Assembly: GCA_965279565.1 (NCBI GenBank) | Contig: OZ257249.1 | Location: 992,001-1,056,000 of the forward strand | Length of the DNA: 64,000 bases | Source: Tagaea sp965279565 | GTDB taxonomy: Bacteria; Pseudomonadota; Alphaproteobacteria; CACIAM-22H2 | Direction of reading: 5' to 3' | Shown: one piece after another, positions 8,342 to 16,619 of the stretch | How the letters are laid out: every line of letters begins with the position of its first letter | How positions within the stretch are numbered: position 1 is the stretch's first letter | Translations under genes and position numbers: made by a program | Notes under the pieces: model-generated | Told to the model about the DNA's origin: nothing | The model's database searches: none | What the model saw: the letters and a program-made list of their open reading frames with translations, nothing else

Positions 8342-9376
8342 ATGGACAACGTACAGAACAGCCGGGACCCGTCGAACGGGGAATCCCGCTCGACCGCCAT
8401 TCTGGATGCCGCCGATGTCGAGCGCCTGCTGGATCTCCGCTCCTGCATGGATGCGGTCGAGCAGGCGTTCCTCGCCCATGCCGGGGGCCGCACCTTCGGG
8501 CCGGAGGTTCTCGGCATCCACGTCCCGGGCGGAGGCTTCCACATCAAGGCAGCAGGCACGGCCGGGCCATCGGCTTTCTTTGCCGCAAAGCTCAACGCCA
8601 ACTTCCCCGGCAATGGCGCGCGGTTCGGTCTGCCGACGATCCAGGGGGTTGTCGTGTTGAGCGATGCCGGGAACGGATTTCCGCTCGCGGTCATGGACTC
8701 GGCTTCGGTTACCGTCCTGCGCACCGCGGCGGCGACCGGGCTCGCGGCACGCACGCTGGCGCGGCACGATGCCCGAACCGCCACGATCTGCGGCGTCGGC
8801 GCGCAAGGGCGCGCCCAGCTCAGGGCACTTGCGCTCGTTCGCCCGCTCGAACGGGCATTCGCGTTCGATCTGGACACCGCCCGCGCCCGGGAATTCTCAA
8901 GTGAAATGGGTGCCGAACTCGGGATCCCGGTCGAGGCTGCATCCAGTCTGGCGCAGGCGACGCGGCGCAGCGATATGATCGTCACCTGCACGCCGTCGCG
9001 GCAAGCCTACCTCACGCCGGACATGGTGCGTCCCGGCACGTTCGTCGCCGCGGTCGGCGCCGATTCGGACGACAAGCAGGAGATCGCGCCGGCGCTGATG
9101 GCGTCGGCCAAGGTCGTCGTCGACGCGCTCGCGCAATGCGTCAAGATCGGCGACCTCCATCACGCCATCGCCGCGGGAGCCATGGCGGCAAGCGACGTTC
9201 ACGCCGAACTTTCCGACATCCTGGCCGGCCGCAGCACCGGACGTGAGAATCCAGACGAAGTCACGGTGTTCGATTCGACCGGCACGGCGCTCCAGGACGT
9301 GGCCGCCGCCGCGGCAGTGTTCAGGCAATGCTCGGCCGGAAATGTCGGGCTGCGTGTGCGCTTCGCAGGGAGGTGA
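8342..9376 (+). CDS. Ornithine cyclodeaminase/mu-crystallin family protein
   Basis: 344 residues. Family members are NAD(P)-dependent dehydrogenases or cyclodeaminases for ornithine, alanine and related imino acids. The N-terminal dimer domain has LDAADVERLLDLRSCMDAVEQAF, the substrate region includes FHIKAAG, and the Rossmann fold carries CGVGAQGRAQLRAL near residue 155. The late VFDSTGTALQDVAAA motif is diagnostic of the family. Exact substrate is uncertain because ornithine cyclodeaminase, alanine dehydrogenase and ketimine reductase share all these features. It is a single gene 8 bp before the 3' end of tRNA-Arg on the other strand. Confidence 0.87.
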   Translation: MDNVQNSRDPSNGESRSTAILDAADVERLLDLRSCMDAVEQAFLAHAGGRTFGPEVLGIHVPGGGFHIKAAGTAGPSAFFAAKLNANFPGNGARFGLPTIQGVVVLSDAGNGFPLAVMDSASVTVLRTAAATGLAARTLARHDARTATICGVGAQGRAQLRALALVRPLERAFAFDLDTARAREFSSEMGAELGIPVEAASSLAQATRRSDMIVTCTPSRQAYLTPDMVRPGTFVAAVGADSDDKQEIAPALMASAKVVVDALAQCVKIGDLHHAIAAGAMAASDVHAELSDILAGRSTGRENPDEVTVFDSTGTALQDVAAAAAVFRQCSAGNVGLRVRFAGR

Positions 9377-9383
9377 AAGGCGT

Positions 9384-9460
9384 TGGCGTCCCCGAGAGGA
9401 ATCGAACCTCCGACCTACAGTTTAGGAAACTGCCGCTCTATCCTGCTGAGCTACGGGGAC
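9384..9460 (-). tRNA. tRNA-Arg (anticodon CCU)
   Basis: A complete cloverleaf on the minus strand: acceptor GTCCCCG/CGGGGAC, D-arm GCTC...GAGC, anticodon arm GCAGT-TTCCTAA-ACTGT with CCT at positions 34-36, and T-arm GGAGG-TTCGATT-CCTCT. The 3' GCCA is encoded. It reads the rare arginine codon AGG. Bases just outside the acceptor stem (GGCGTT before, ACGCC after) are also complementary and would lengthen the stem of the precursor. Confidence 0.97.
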
Positions 9461-9507
9461 GCAACGCCGGGAGAATAGCGGGCCGGGGGCCGGCTTGCCA
9501 GTGCCGC

Positions 9508-10773
9508 TCAGGCGCGCGCGGGCTGGGCCGTGTTCGCCTGCGCGTAGCCGTTGACGAAGCGCAGCGCGAGCACGGTCGAGGCCAGCACAAGTGCCACCCC
9601 GTAGATCGTGCCGGTCGGCATGCCGTGGTCGAGGAACCAGCCGAGCCCGAGCGGAGCGAGCATCGAGCCGATGTCGAGCCCCGAATAGACGAGTCCGAAC
9701 GTGCGGCCTGTCGCGCCGCGCGGAGCCAGCTTCTTGATCAGGATGTCGCGCGCGGCTGACGTGACGCCCACCGACATGCCGGCAAGAGCGAACAGCCCCA
9801 TCGCCACCAGGAAGGGCGGCGACGCGGCGACCGACATGGCGATCAGCAGGGCCGCACCCAGCAGGCCGAAGGCGGCGACGCGCTCGTGGCGGTCGGTCGC
9901 GTCGGCGACGAAGCCGCCCGCGAGGATGCCGGTCGCGTTGCCGACCAGATAGGCCGTCACCGCCTGCGTCGCCACGCGGAAATCGATCGCATGGATCGCC
10001 GCCAGGCTGGCCGCGCCGAAGGACTGCACGCCCGCCCCGGCCATCGCCGTCATTGTCAGATAGACGAACGCCGCGAGCATCGAGGGCATGACGAACATCT
10101 TCGCGAAACTCGCGACGATCTCGCGGAACCCTTCCGTCGCGGCGGAAGCCGACGCGGCCCCTTCGCCGAGCAGATCGCGCGCGAGGAACACGAAGGCCGC
10201 CTGCGTCAGGCCGTAGAGACACGCGACGATGAGCGCGGCCCGCCAGCCGATCGCGAAGCCGAGCAGCGACAGCAGGACGGGCGACACGACATAGCCGAGC
10301 GTGCCGCCGAAGGCGTGGATCGAGAAGGCGCGCCCCGTCCGGCTGGGATGCACGCGCGTGGCGAGGATCGCGAAGTCCGCCGGATGGAACACGCAATTCC
10401 CGATCCCCGCAAGAACCGCCAGCGGCAGGAACATCCAGAAGGCCGGCACGAAGGCGAGCGCGCCGGTCGCCAGCGACAGCGTTGCCATGCCGACGGCGAG
10501 CACGCGCCGCCCGCCCCAGCGGTCGACGGCGACGCCGACGAAGGTCTGGCCGATTCCCGAAGCGAGGAAGAACGCCGCCACGACGCTGCCCAGTGCCGCA
10601 TAGCCCATGCCGAATTCTTCCTGCAGCAGCGGGAACATCGGCGGCAGGCAGTACTGGAAGATATGGCTCGTCGAATGCGCCAGCCCGATCGACCCGATCA
10701 CGGCGGTGTCGCGACGGCGGATGTCGGGACTGTCCGGCGGAAGGGTTGCGTCCGCGGTCTGTGCGAGAGCCAT
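9508..10773 (-). CDS. Major facilitator superfamily transporter
   Basis: 421 residues with about 12 hydrophobic segments. The loop 2-3 signature DRWGGRRVLAVG follows FVGVAV near residue 80. The N-terminal HSTSHIFQYCLPPMFPLLQEEFG resembles the fosmidomycin-resistance (Fsr) branch, where a His-containing first helix precedes LLQEEFG. The substrate cannot be assigned. The ATG lies 30 bp downstream of the pip stop on the same strand, so the two may be cotranscribed. Confidence 0.85.
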   Translation of the reverse strand: MALAQTADATLPPDSPDIRRRDTAVIGSIGLAHSTSHIFQYCLPPMFPLLQEEFGMGYAALGSVVAAFFLASGIGQTFVGVAVDRWGGRRVLAVGMATLSLATGALAFVPAFWMFLPLAVLAGIGNCVFHPADFAILATRVHPSRTGRAFSIHAFGGTLGYVVSPVLLSLLGFAIGWRAALIVACLYGLTQAAFVFLARDLLGEGAASASAATEGFREIVASFAKMFVMPSMLAAFVYLTMTAMAGAGVQSFGAASLAAIHAIDFRVATQAVTAYLVGNATGILAGGFVADATDRHERVAAFGLLGAALLIAMSVAASPPFLVAMGLFALAGMSVGVTSAARDILIKKLAPRGATGRTFGLVYSGLDIGSMLAPLGLGWFLDHGMPTGTIYGVALVLASTVLALRFVNGYAQANTAQPARA

Positions 10774-10803
10774 TTTCGTTTCCTGTCTGGCGCCGGGGGC
10801 GCG

Positions 10804-11769
10804 CTAGAGACGCTTGGCGCGTTCCATCGCCGCGACGAGATGCGAGCGGATGCCCGGTTCCATCGCCGAGTGACCGGCGTCCGGGACGACGACGTAGCGC
10901 GCCTCGCGCCACGTCGCCGCGAGACGGTCGGCGGTCAGGATCGGGCAGACCATGTCGTAGCGGCCCTGCACGATCGTCGTGGGGACATGACGCACGCGCT
11001 CGACGCCGTCGAGCAGCGCGTTCTCGCCGAGGAAGATGGCGTTCCTGAAATAGTGCGCCTCGATGCGCGCGAGGCCCAGCGCCATGCGGTCTTCGGAGAA
11101 GGCCGAGACGGTCTCGGGGCTCGGCATCAGCGTCGAGCACGAGCCTTCGTAGGAACTCCACGCGCGCGCGGCCGGAAGATGCACCGCCGGGTCCGGATCG
11201 ACGAGACGCCGCCAATAGCCTTCAAGAATGTCGCCGCGCTCGGATTCCGGCAGGAAGCCGGCGAAGGCGTTCCACGCTTCCGGGAACACGTGCGCGATGC
11301 CATAGAGGAACCAGTCGATCTCGACCTTGCGGCCGAGGAAGATGCCGCGCAGTGCCAGCGAACGCACGCGATTCGGATGCGCCTGCGCGTAGGCGAGTGC
11401 AAGCGTCGAGCCCCACGAGCCGCCGAACACGTGCCAGGCCTCGATGCCCAGATGCGCGCGCAGCCGTTCCATGTCGTCGACGAGGTGCGGCGTGGTGTTG
11501 TCGCGCGTCTCGCCGTGCGGCGTGGACCGGCCGGCACCGCGCTGGTCGAACACGACGATGCGATAGTGCTGCGGATCGAAAAAGCGCCGGTGCGCCGGCG
11601 TGGCACCCGCACCCGGACCACCATGCAGGAATACCACCGGTGCCCCGCGCGGATTGCCGCTCTGCTCCCAGTACATCCTGTGGGTGGCGTCCAGGGTCAG
11701 CATGCCGGAGCCGTAGGGCTCGATCGGCGGATAGAGGTCGGTGCGCGGGGCTGCGTCGGGGGCGGGCAT
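10804..11769 (-). CDS. pip: Prolyl iminopeptidase
   Basis: 321 residues from the ATG at 11769, matching the proteobacterial enzyme; an in-frame ATG at 11820 would add 17 residues with no family counterpart. The enzyme is an alpha/beta hydrolase that removes N-terminal proline. The oxyanion motif HGGPGAG is near residue 43, the nucleophile elbow is GGSWGS near 112, and the catalytic Asp/His lie in the C-terminal part (DAGHSAMEPG). LYPPIEPYGSGML at the N-terminus is also typical. It is divergent from the M48 lipoprotease gene, with about 100 bp between starts. Confidence 0.93.
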   Translation of the reverse strand: MPAPDAAPRTDLYPPIEPYGSGMLTLDATHRMYWEQSGNPRGAPVVFLHGGPGAGATPAHRRFFDPQHYRIVVFDQRGAGRSTPHGETRDNTTPHLVDDMERLRAHLGIEAWHVFGGSWGSTLALAYAQAHPNRVRSLALRGIFLGRKVEIDWFLYGIAHVFPEAWNAFAGFLPESERGDILEGYWRRLVDPDPAVHLPAARAWSSYEGSCSTLMPSPETVSAFSEDRMALGLARIEAHYFRNAIFLGENALLDGVERVRHVPTTIVQGRYDMVCPILTADRLAATWREARYVVVPDAGHSAMEPGIRSHLVAAMERAKRL

Positions 11770-11870
11770 GACCGGACAATCGCGTAGCCGCGGGCGTGCC
11801 GTCAATGGCGACGGATGCATGGCCGATCCGCCGTCTTGACCGGCCGGGCGGCCGGGGCGAGAGTCCGGCC

Positions 11871-13391
11871 ATGATCGACATTTCCCGCCTGCGGACCTTC
11901 GCCGTCGCCGCCCTGCTTGCCGGGGCCGCCGCTTCGGGCCTGACGGGCTGCGCCCAGAACACGGCGACCGGACGGAGCCAGTTCACCGCCTTCGTAAGCC
12001 CCGAGGAAGAAGCCAAGATCGGGCGCGAACAGCATCCGCAGGTGCTTGCCGAGTTCGGCGGCGCCTACGACGATCCCAAGCTCAAGGCCTATGTCCAGAA
12101 GCTCGGCGAATCGCTCGTCGCGCGCAGCGAGCTGGCCGGCCAGCGCTTCACCTTCACGGTCATAAACAGCGACATCTACAACGCGTTCGCGCTGCCCGGC
12201 GGCTACGTCTACGTCACGCGCGGGCTGCTGGCCCTGATGTCGAACGAGGCGGAACTCGCCTCCGTGATCGGGCACGAGATCGGCCACGTGACGGCACGCC
12301 ACACGGCCGAGCGGATCAGCCGGGCGCAGGCCGCCAACATCTTCACCAACATCCTCGGCATCGGCGTGGCAGTCCTGACCGGCTCGGGCGATGCCGGCAA
12401 CCTTGCCGCCCAGGCGACAGGTGGCGGGGCCGCCATGTGGCTGGCCGGCTTCTCGCGCGAGCAGGAATTCGAGGCCGACAAGCTCGGCGTGCGCTACATG
12501 TCGGCCGAAGGCTACGACCCGCGCGAGGCGGCGGACATGCTCGCCAAGCTCGGCGAGGGCACGCGCCTGTCGCTCAAGGTCCTCGGCCGGCCGGCCGAAG
12601 CGGCCGACGAGTTCTCGATCCTGCAGTCCCACCCGCGCACCGCCGACCGCGTCACGGCGGCGACGGATGCCGCGCGCGCGCAGGGCATGACGGTCGCCGC
12701 CAATCCGCGCCTGGGCGAGAAGGAGTATTTCGACGCGATCGACGGCATGGCGTTCGGCGGCGACGCCGAATCGGGTTTCGTGCGCGGTCACACGTTCGTG
12801 CATCCCAAGCTGCGCTTCCGCTTCGAAGCACCGCCGGGCTTCCGCCTGATCAACGGCGAGGACGCCGTGCGCGCGGCCGGGCCGGATGGCGCGTCGATCA
12901 CGCTCGACGCGAAGCCCGCACCGCGCGGCGTCGAGCCGGCGGATTTCCTCGTCGGCGTGTGGGGCCGCGGCGTGCGCGTGCAGAATGTCCAGCGCATCGA
13001 CGTCAACGGCCTTCCGGCCGCGACGGGCAGCGTGCGCGTCAGCGGCAAGAGCGGGCCGGCGGACCTGCAGCTCGTCGCGATCCGGCACACAGACGGCACC
13101 TACTACCGGCTCCTGTTCGCGTCGCCCGCGAATGCGTCCGCGAAGTTCACGGAAGGCTTCCGCCGGTCGACCTATTCGTTCCGCGCGCTGAGCGACGCGG
13201 AGGCGCGCGCGGCCGAACCGCTTCGCCTGCGCATCGTCACGGTGCGCACCGGCGACACGCACGAAACGCTGGCGCGCCGCATGGCCACGCAGGACGGGGT
13301 CGAGCTGGAACGGTTCCGGATCTACAACGGGCTGCGCGCGGACGAGCCGCTGGCACCCGGCCGGCGCGTCAAGATCGTCGCCGACAGATAG
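11871..13391 (+). CDS. M48-family metalloprotease lipoprotein with C-terminal LysM-like domain
   Basis: 506 residues. A lipoprotein signal ends at GLTGC (Cys near residue 27), so the protein is probably anchored in the periplasmic face of a membrane. The zinc motif HEIGH is at residues 135-139, with the third ligand in EFEADKLGVRYM about 60 residues later. A glycine/alanine-rich segment follows the helix, as in BepA-like outer-membrane quality-control proteases. The last 55 residues (TVRTGDTHETLARRM ... LAPGRRVKIV) look like a LysM module for peptidoglycan contact. No TPR domain is obvious, unlike BepA itself. Confidence 0.9.
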   Translation: MIDISRLRTFAVAALLAGAAASGLTGCAQNTATGRSQFTAFVSPEEEAKIGREQHPQVLAEFGGAYDDPKLKAYVQKLGESLVARSELAGQRFTFTVINSDIYNAFALPGGYVYVTRGLLALMSNEAELASVIGHEIGHVTARHTAERISRAQAANIFTNILGIGVAVLTGSGDAGNLAAQATGGGAAMWLAGFSREQEFEADKLGVRYMSAEGYDPREAADMLAKLGEGTRLSLKVLGRPAEAADEFSILQSHPRTADRVTAATDAARAQGMTVAANPRLGEKEYFDAIDGMAFGGDAESGFVRGHTFVHPKLRFRFEAPPGFRLINGEDAVRAAGPDGASITLDAKPAPRGVEPADFLVGVWGRGVRVQNVQRIDVNGLPAATGSVRVSGKSGPADLQLVAIRHTDGTYYRLLFASPANASAKFTEGFRRSTYSFRALSDAEARAAEPLRLRIVTVRTGDTHETLARRMATQDGVELERFRIYNGLRADEPLAPGRRVKIVADR

Positions 13392-13394
13392 GGT

Positions 13395-14282
13395 TCAGGC
13401 GACTTTCGGCGCGCCCTTCTTGGCGATGGCCTCGGCCATCGCGACGGTGCGCTTGGCGCTGTCGACGTGGAGCTGTTCGACGAGCTTGCCGTCGACGACG
13501 ATCACGCCCTCCTTCTTGGCCGATGCCGCCTCGAACGCGGCGATCACCTTGCGCGACCACTCGACGTCGGCGTCCGACGGGCCGAAGGCGGCATTGCAGG
13601 CTTCGATCGTCTTGGGGTGGATCAGCGTCTTGCCGTCGAAGCCCATGTCCGCGCCCTGCTTGCACGCGGCGAGGAACCCGGCTTCGTCGTTGAGGTCGAG
13701 ATGCACGCCGTCGAGGATCGGCAGCCCGGCCGCGCGCGCGGCGAGCAGGCACAGGCCGAGCGACGGCATGATCGCCAGACGGGATTCCGAATGGCGCGCG
13801 CGCAGGTCCTTGACCAGGTCCGACGTGCCCATCACGAGGCAGCCCAGATGCGGGCTCGACAGCGCGATCTCCTGCGCGCGCAGCACGCCGAGCGGCGTCT
13901 CGATCATCGCCCACAGCACGACGTTTTCGGGGGCACCCGCCGCGGCAAGCCGCAGGGCCGCGTCGCGCACTTCCTTGGCGCTTTCGACCTTCGGCAGCAG
14001 CACGGCCTGGCAGCCCGAGCGCGCCGCCGCCTTGATGTCGGCCGCCCCCAGCTTGTCGGACAGCGGATTGACGCGCACGACGGTCTCGGCGCGGAAGCCG
14101 CCCTGGCGCAGGGCCGCCATCGTCTGGTCGCGCGCGAGGTCCTTGCGGTCGGGATGGACGGCGTCCTCGAGGTCGAAAATCAGCACGTCCGCGTCGAGCG
14201 TGCGCGCCTTTTCGAGGGCGCGCGCGTTGGACCCCGGAATGTAGAGCGCCGATCGGCGCGCGACGGTGCGGAACTCGGCCAT
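13395..14282 (-). CDS. HpcH/HpaI aldolase/citrate lyase family, CitE-like CoA-ester lyase
   Basis: 295 residues. The fold of citrate lyase beta subunit and malyl-CoA lyases is indicated by RSALYIPGSNARALEKA, VLIFDLEDAVHPDRKD (metal-binding Glu/Asp), VVRVNP, LLPKVES, and the MIETPLGVL strand with the second metal Glu. FDGKTLIHPKTI near residue 220 is a hallmark. It likely cleaves or forms a malyl-, citramalyl- or similar CoA ester. No citD/citF partners are nearby, so a stand-alone lyase is more likely than citrate lyase. The gene ends 3 bp from the convergent protease gene. Confidence 0.87.
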   Translation of the reverse strand: MAEFRTVARRSALYIPGSNARALEKARTLDADVLIFDLEDAVHPDRKDLARDQTMAALRQGGFRAETVVRVNPLSDKLGAADIKAAARSGCQAVLLPKVESAKEVRDAALRLAAAGAPENVVLWAMIETPLGVLRAQEIALSSPHLGCLVMGTSDLVKDLRARHSESRLAIMPSLGLCLLAARAAGLPILDGVHLDLNDEAGFLAACKQGADMGFDGKTLIHPKTIEACNAAFGPSDADVEWSRKVIAAFEAASAKKEGVIVVDGKLVEQLHVDSAKRTVAMAEAIAKKGAPKVA

Positions 14283-14411
14283 TCGTTTCGACTGCCTCCC
14301 CTGAAGTACCTATCCTGTCAGCCTGCCGGGCGGTTTGCCAAGGGAATCGCGACGCGGCGGACCGCCGCGAAACCCTATCGCCAGATGGCGATTCCCGTTA
14401 TGAGGGGCGAC

Positions 14412-15254
14412 ATGCGCGTCCTGTCGATCCAGTCGTCCGTCGCCGCCGGTGCCGTGGGCAACTCGGCGGCCGTTTTCTGCCTGCAGCGCCTCGGCATCGA
14501 CGTGACCCGGCTCGATACGGTCCGCTTTTCCAACCATCCCGGCCATGGCGGCTTTACCGGCGGCCCGGCCGAGGCGGCCGATCTCCTCCGGCTCGTCGAG
14601 GGGCTCGACGCGCGCGGACTTCTGGGCGCGATCGACTGCGTGCTGTCGGGCTATCTGGGTGCGGGCGACCACGGCGCCGTCGTCGCCGACGCGGTGTTGC
14701 GCGCCCGGCGCGGCGGATCGGGCTGCCTCTACGCGCTCGATCCGGTGATGGGCGACCGCGGGCGCGTGTTCGTGCGGCCCGAAGTGGTCGACGCGATCCG
14801 GGCGTTGGCGCCGCGCGCCGACATCCTGTTTCCGAACGTCTTCGAACTCGGCCTGCTGACCGGCATGCCGACAGGCAGCCTCGGCGAGGTCCGCGCGGCC
14901 GCCAGCACCCTGCGCGCAGCCGGCCGGCCGGACCGGATCGTCGTCGCCACGTCGGTCGCCGACGACGGGCGGCTGGGCACGCTCGCCTGCGGGCCCGACG
15001 GCGATTTCATCGTCCGCGTCCCGCCGATCGACCATCCGGCCTACGGCGCCGGCGACAGTTTCGCGGCGCTGTTTCTTGCCCGGTATCTCGGCACGCGCGA
15101 CATCGCCGGTTCGCTGTCGCTGGCGACGTCTTCGGTGCATGCGGTCGTCGCGGCGACGGCGGCGCGCGCGTCGATCGATCTGGCGCTGGTCGCATGCCAG
15201 GCCGCGCTCGCGGCACCGCCGGTCGTTTTCCCTTCCGAACGTCTCGGAGGCTGA
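14412..15254 (+). CDS. pdxY: Pyridoxal kinase
   Basis: 280 residues of the ribokinase-like pyridoxal kinase family, which makes pyridoxal 5'-phosphate in B6 salvage. The N-terminus MRVLSIQSSVAAGAVGNSAA contains the substrate loop, DTVRFSNHPGHGG is characteristic, and LDPVMGDRGRVFV binds ATP. The anion-hole motif with catalytic Asp is YGAGDSFAALFLA near residue 217. The ATG at 14412 is used because GAGGGG lies 4 nt upstream; an ATG at 14400 is in frame. The LysE-type exporter gene starts 13 bp downstream. Confidence 0.9.
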   Translation: MRVLSIQSSVAAGAVGNSAAVFCLQRLGIDVTRLDTVRFSNHPGHGGFTGGPAEAADLLRLVEGLDARGLLGAIDCVLSGYLGAGDHGAVVADAVLRARRGGSGCLYALDPVMGDRGRVFVRPEVVDAIRALAPRADILFPNVFELGLLTGMPTGSLGEVRAAASTLRAAGRPDRIVVATSVADDGRLGTLACGPDGDFIVRVPPIDHPAYGAGDSFAALFLARYLGTRDIAGSLSLATSSVHAVVAATAARASIDLALVACQAALAAPPVVFPSERLGG

Positions 15255-15267
15255 CGGGCGCACACCG

Positions 15268-15903
15268 ATGTTCGAGTGGATCTTCCTCAAAGGTGCGATC
15301 GTGGGCCTGCTGATCGCGGCACCCGTGGGGCCGATCAACGTGCTGGTCATCCGCCGCACGCTCGTCCACGGCCGGCTGGCGGGTTTCGCATCGGGGCTGG
15401 GTGCGGCACTCGCCGACACGGTCTTCGGCGCCATCGCCGCACTCGGCATCTCGATGCTGCAGACGTTCCTCGAGCAGGAACGGCTGGCGCTCTCGCTCGT
15501 CGGCGCCGTCGTGCTGCTGGTGATGGGGCTGCGCCTGCTGCATCGGCCCGCGCCGGAGATCGCGGCGGGCCAGGATCCGACCAGCCTGTTCGCCGATTTC
15601 ACGTCGACGTTGTTCCTGACCCTGACCAACCCGATCACGGTGCTGTCGTTCCTGGCGATCTTCGCCGCGTTCGGCGTGCGCCCGGACGGGCAGATCGGCA
15701 TGGACGACTGGCTGCTGCTGGCCGGCGTGATGGCCGGCGCCATGGTCTGGTGGGTTATCGTGGTCGAAGCCGTCTGCATGTTCCGCGACCGCTTCACGAC
15801 GACCGGCCTGACCTGGGCCAACCGGATCGCCGCGGTCGTCATCCTCGTCTTCGCGGCCGCCGTCGCCGGCGAAGTCGCGTTGCACGCGCTGGGGCTGATC
15901 TAG
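15268..15903 (+). CDS. LysE/RhtB-family amino-acid exporter
   Basis: 211 residues with six hydrophobic segments. The first helix motif GAIVGLLIAAPVGPINVLVIRRTL carries the PxGP signature of LysE/RhtB exporters, and FLTLTNPITVLSFLAIF carries the conserved NP pair in the fourth helix. The exported amino acid is unknown. It follows pyridoxal kinase by 13 bp on the same strand. The stop overlaps the convergent secreted-protein gene by 4 bp. Confidence 0.88.
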   Translation: MFEWIFLKGAIVGLLIAAPVGPINVLVIRRTLVHGRLAGFASGLGAALADTVFGAIAALGISMLQTFLEQERLALSLVGAVVLLVMGLRLLHRPAPEIAAGQDPTSLFADFTSTLFLTLTNPITVLSFLAIFAAFGVRPDGQIGMDDWLLLAGVMAGAMVWWVIVVEAVCMFRDRFTTTGLTWANRIAAVVILVFAAAVAGEVALHALGLI

Positions 15904-16619
15904 GCCGGAACGAGCTGGTCGAGGATGCGCGCGAAGCGCGCGCGCACCTGCGCCTGGCGCGGATGCCAGCTTTCGGGGCCAAGGAAGCGCGGCCGGTAGG
16001 TCGGGCCCGGCTCGATGTCGATCGTGCGGCGCGCTTCGCCCGGCTTCAGCGGCTGCTCGCGCGCGACGGTGCCGGGGGTCGCGAGCTGGCGGGCGATCTC
16101 GTCCTCGCCTGCGGCACAGATGTCGCGGTCCTCGGGCCGGCGCGCGGCGGTCGACTGTTCGAGCGCCACGGCGGAATTGCGAAGATGCGTACGCCGGTCC
16201 GCCGGCCGGCCGCGCGCGAACTCCAGCCGGTTCTGGCGCGTCGACAGGATCTGGCGCACGCGCGCATCGGAAGCCGACACGTCGGCGCATTTCGCCCCGT
16301 CCACGCCCACCGCAAGCACGGAATAGACGAGGACGAGCCCGGCTTCCTCGCGCAGCGCGTCGTTCGACTGGCCCTCGCCGATCTGCCAGAGCAGGTCGGA
16401 ATAGGCGACGGCGATCACGTGCGGGGCAGCCGCCTGCACGCGTGCCTGCGCCCAGCCAAGGATGGCGCGCGCCTCGGCATTGTCGCGCGTGGCGAACATG
16501 CGCTGCGAAACCTCGCGGTACTGGCCGGCCGCGTAGAGCCGGTCTAGCTCGGCCGTCGCCGGCACCTGGGCCCGCGCGGGAAGTGCGAGCAAGACCAGAA
16601 GGACGGCGAGCGCCTTCAT
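15900..16619 (-). CDS. Secreted hypothetical protein
   Basis: 239 residues with a clear signal peptide: MKALAVLLVLLALPARA followed by a likely Ala-x-Ala cleavage before QVPATAEL. The mature part is helix-rich (LDRLYAAGQYREVSQRM ... AQARVQAAAPHVIAVAYSDLLWQ), with two cysteines (in AKCADV and RDICAAGE) that could pair in the periplasm, and a basic Pro-rich C-terminus. I recognise no family. Its ATG overlaps the stop of the aspartate-semialdehyde dehydrogenase-like gene (ATGA), implying translational coupling to it. Confidence 0.7.
   Translation of the reverse strand: MKALAVLLVLLALPARAQVPATAELDRLYAAGQYREVSQRMFATRDNAEARAILGWAQARVQAAAPHVIAVAYSDLLWQIGEGQSNDALREEAGLVLVYSVLAVGVDGAKCADVSASDARVRQILSTRQNRLEFARGRPADRRTHLRNSAVALEQSTAARRPEDRDICAAGEDEIARQLATPGTVAREQPLKPGEARRTIDIEPGPTYRPRFLGPESWHPRQAQVRARFARILDQLVPA

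Noticed and set aside
13100..13391. A separate small gene at the end of the M48 protease frame
   Set aside because: The LysM-like end is continuous in frame with the protease and has no internal start with a ribosome-binding site.
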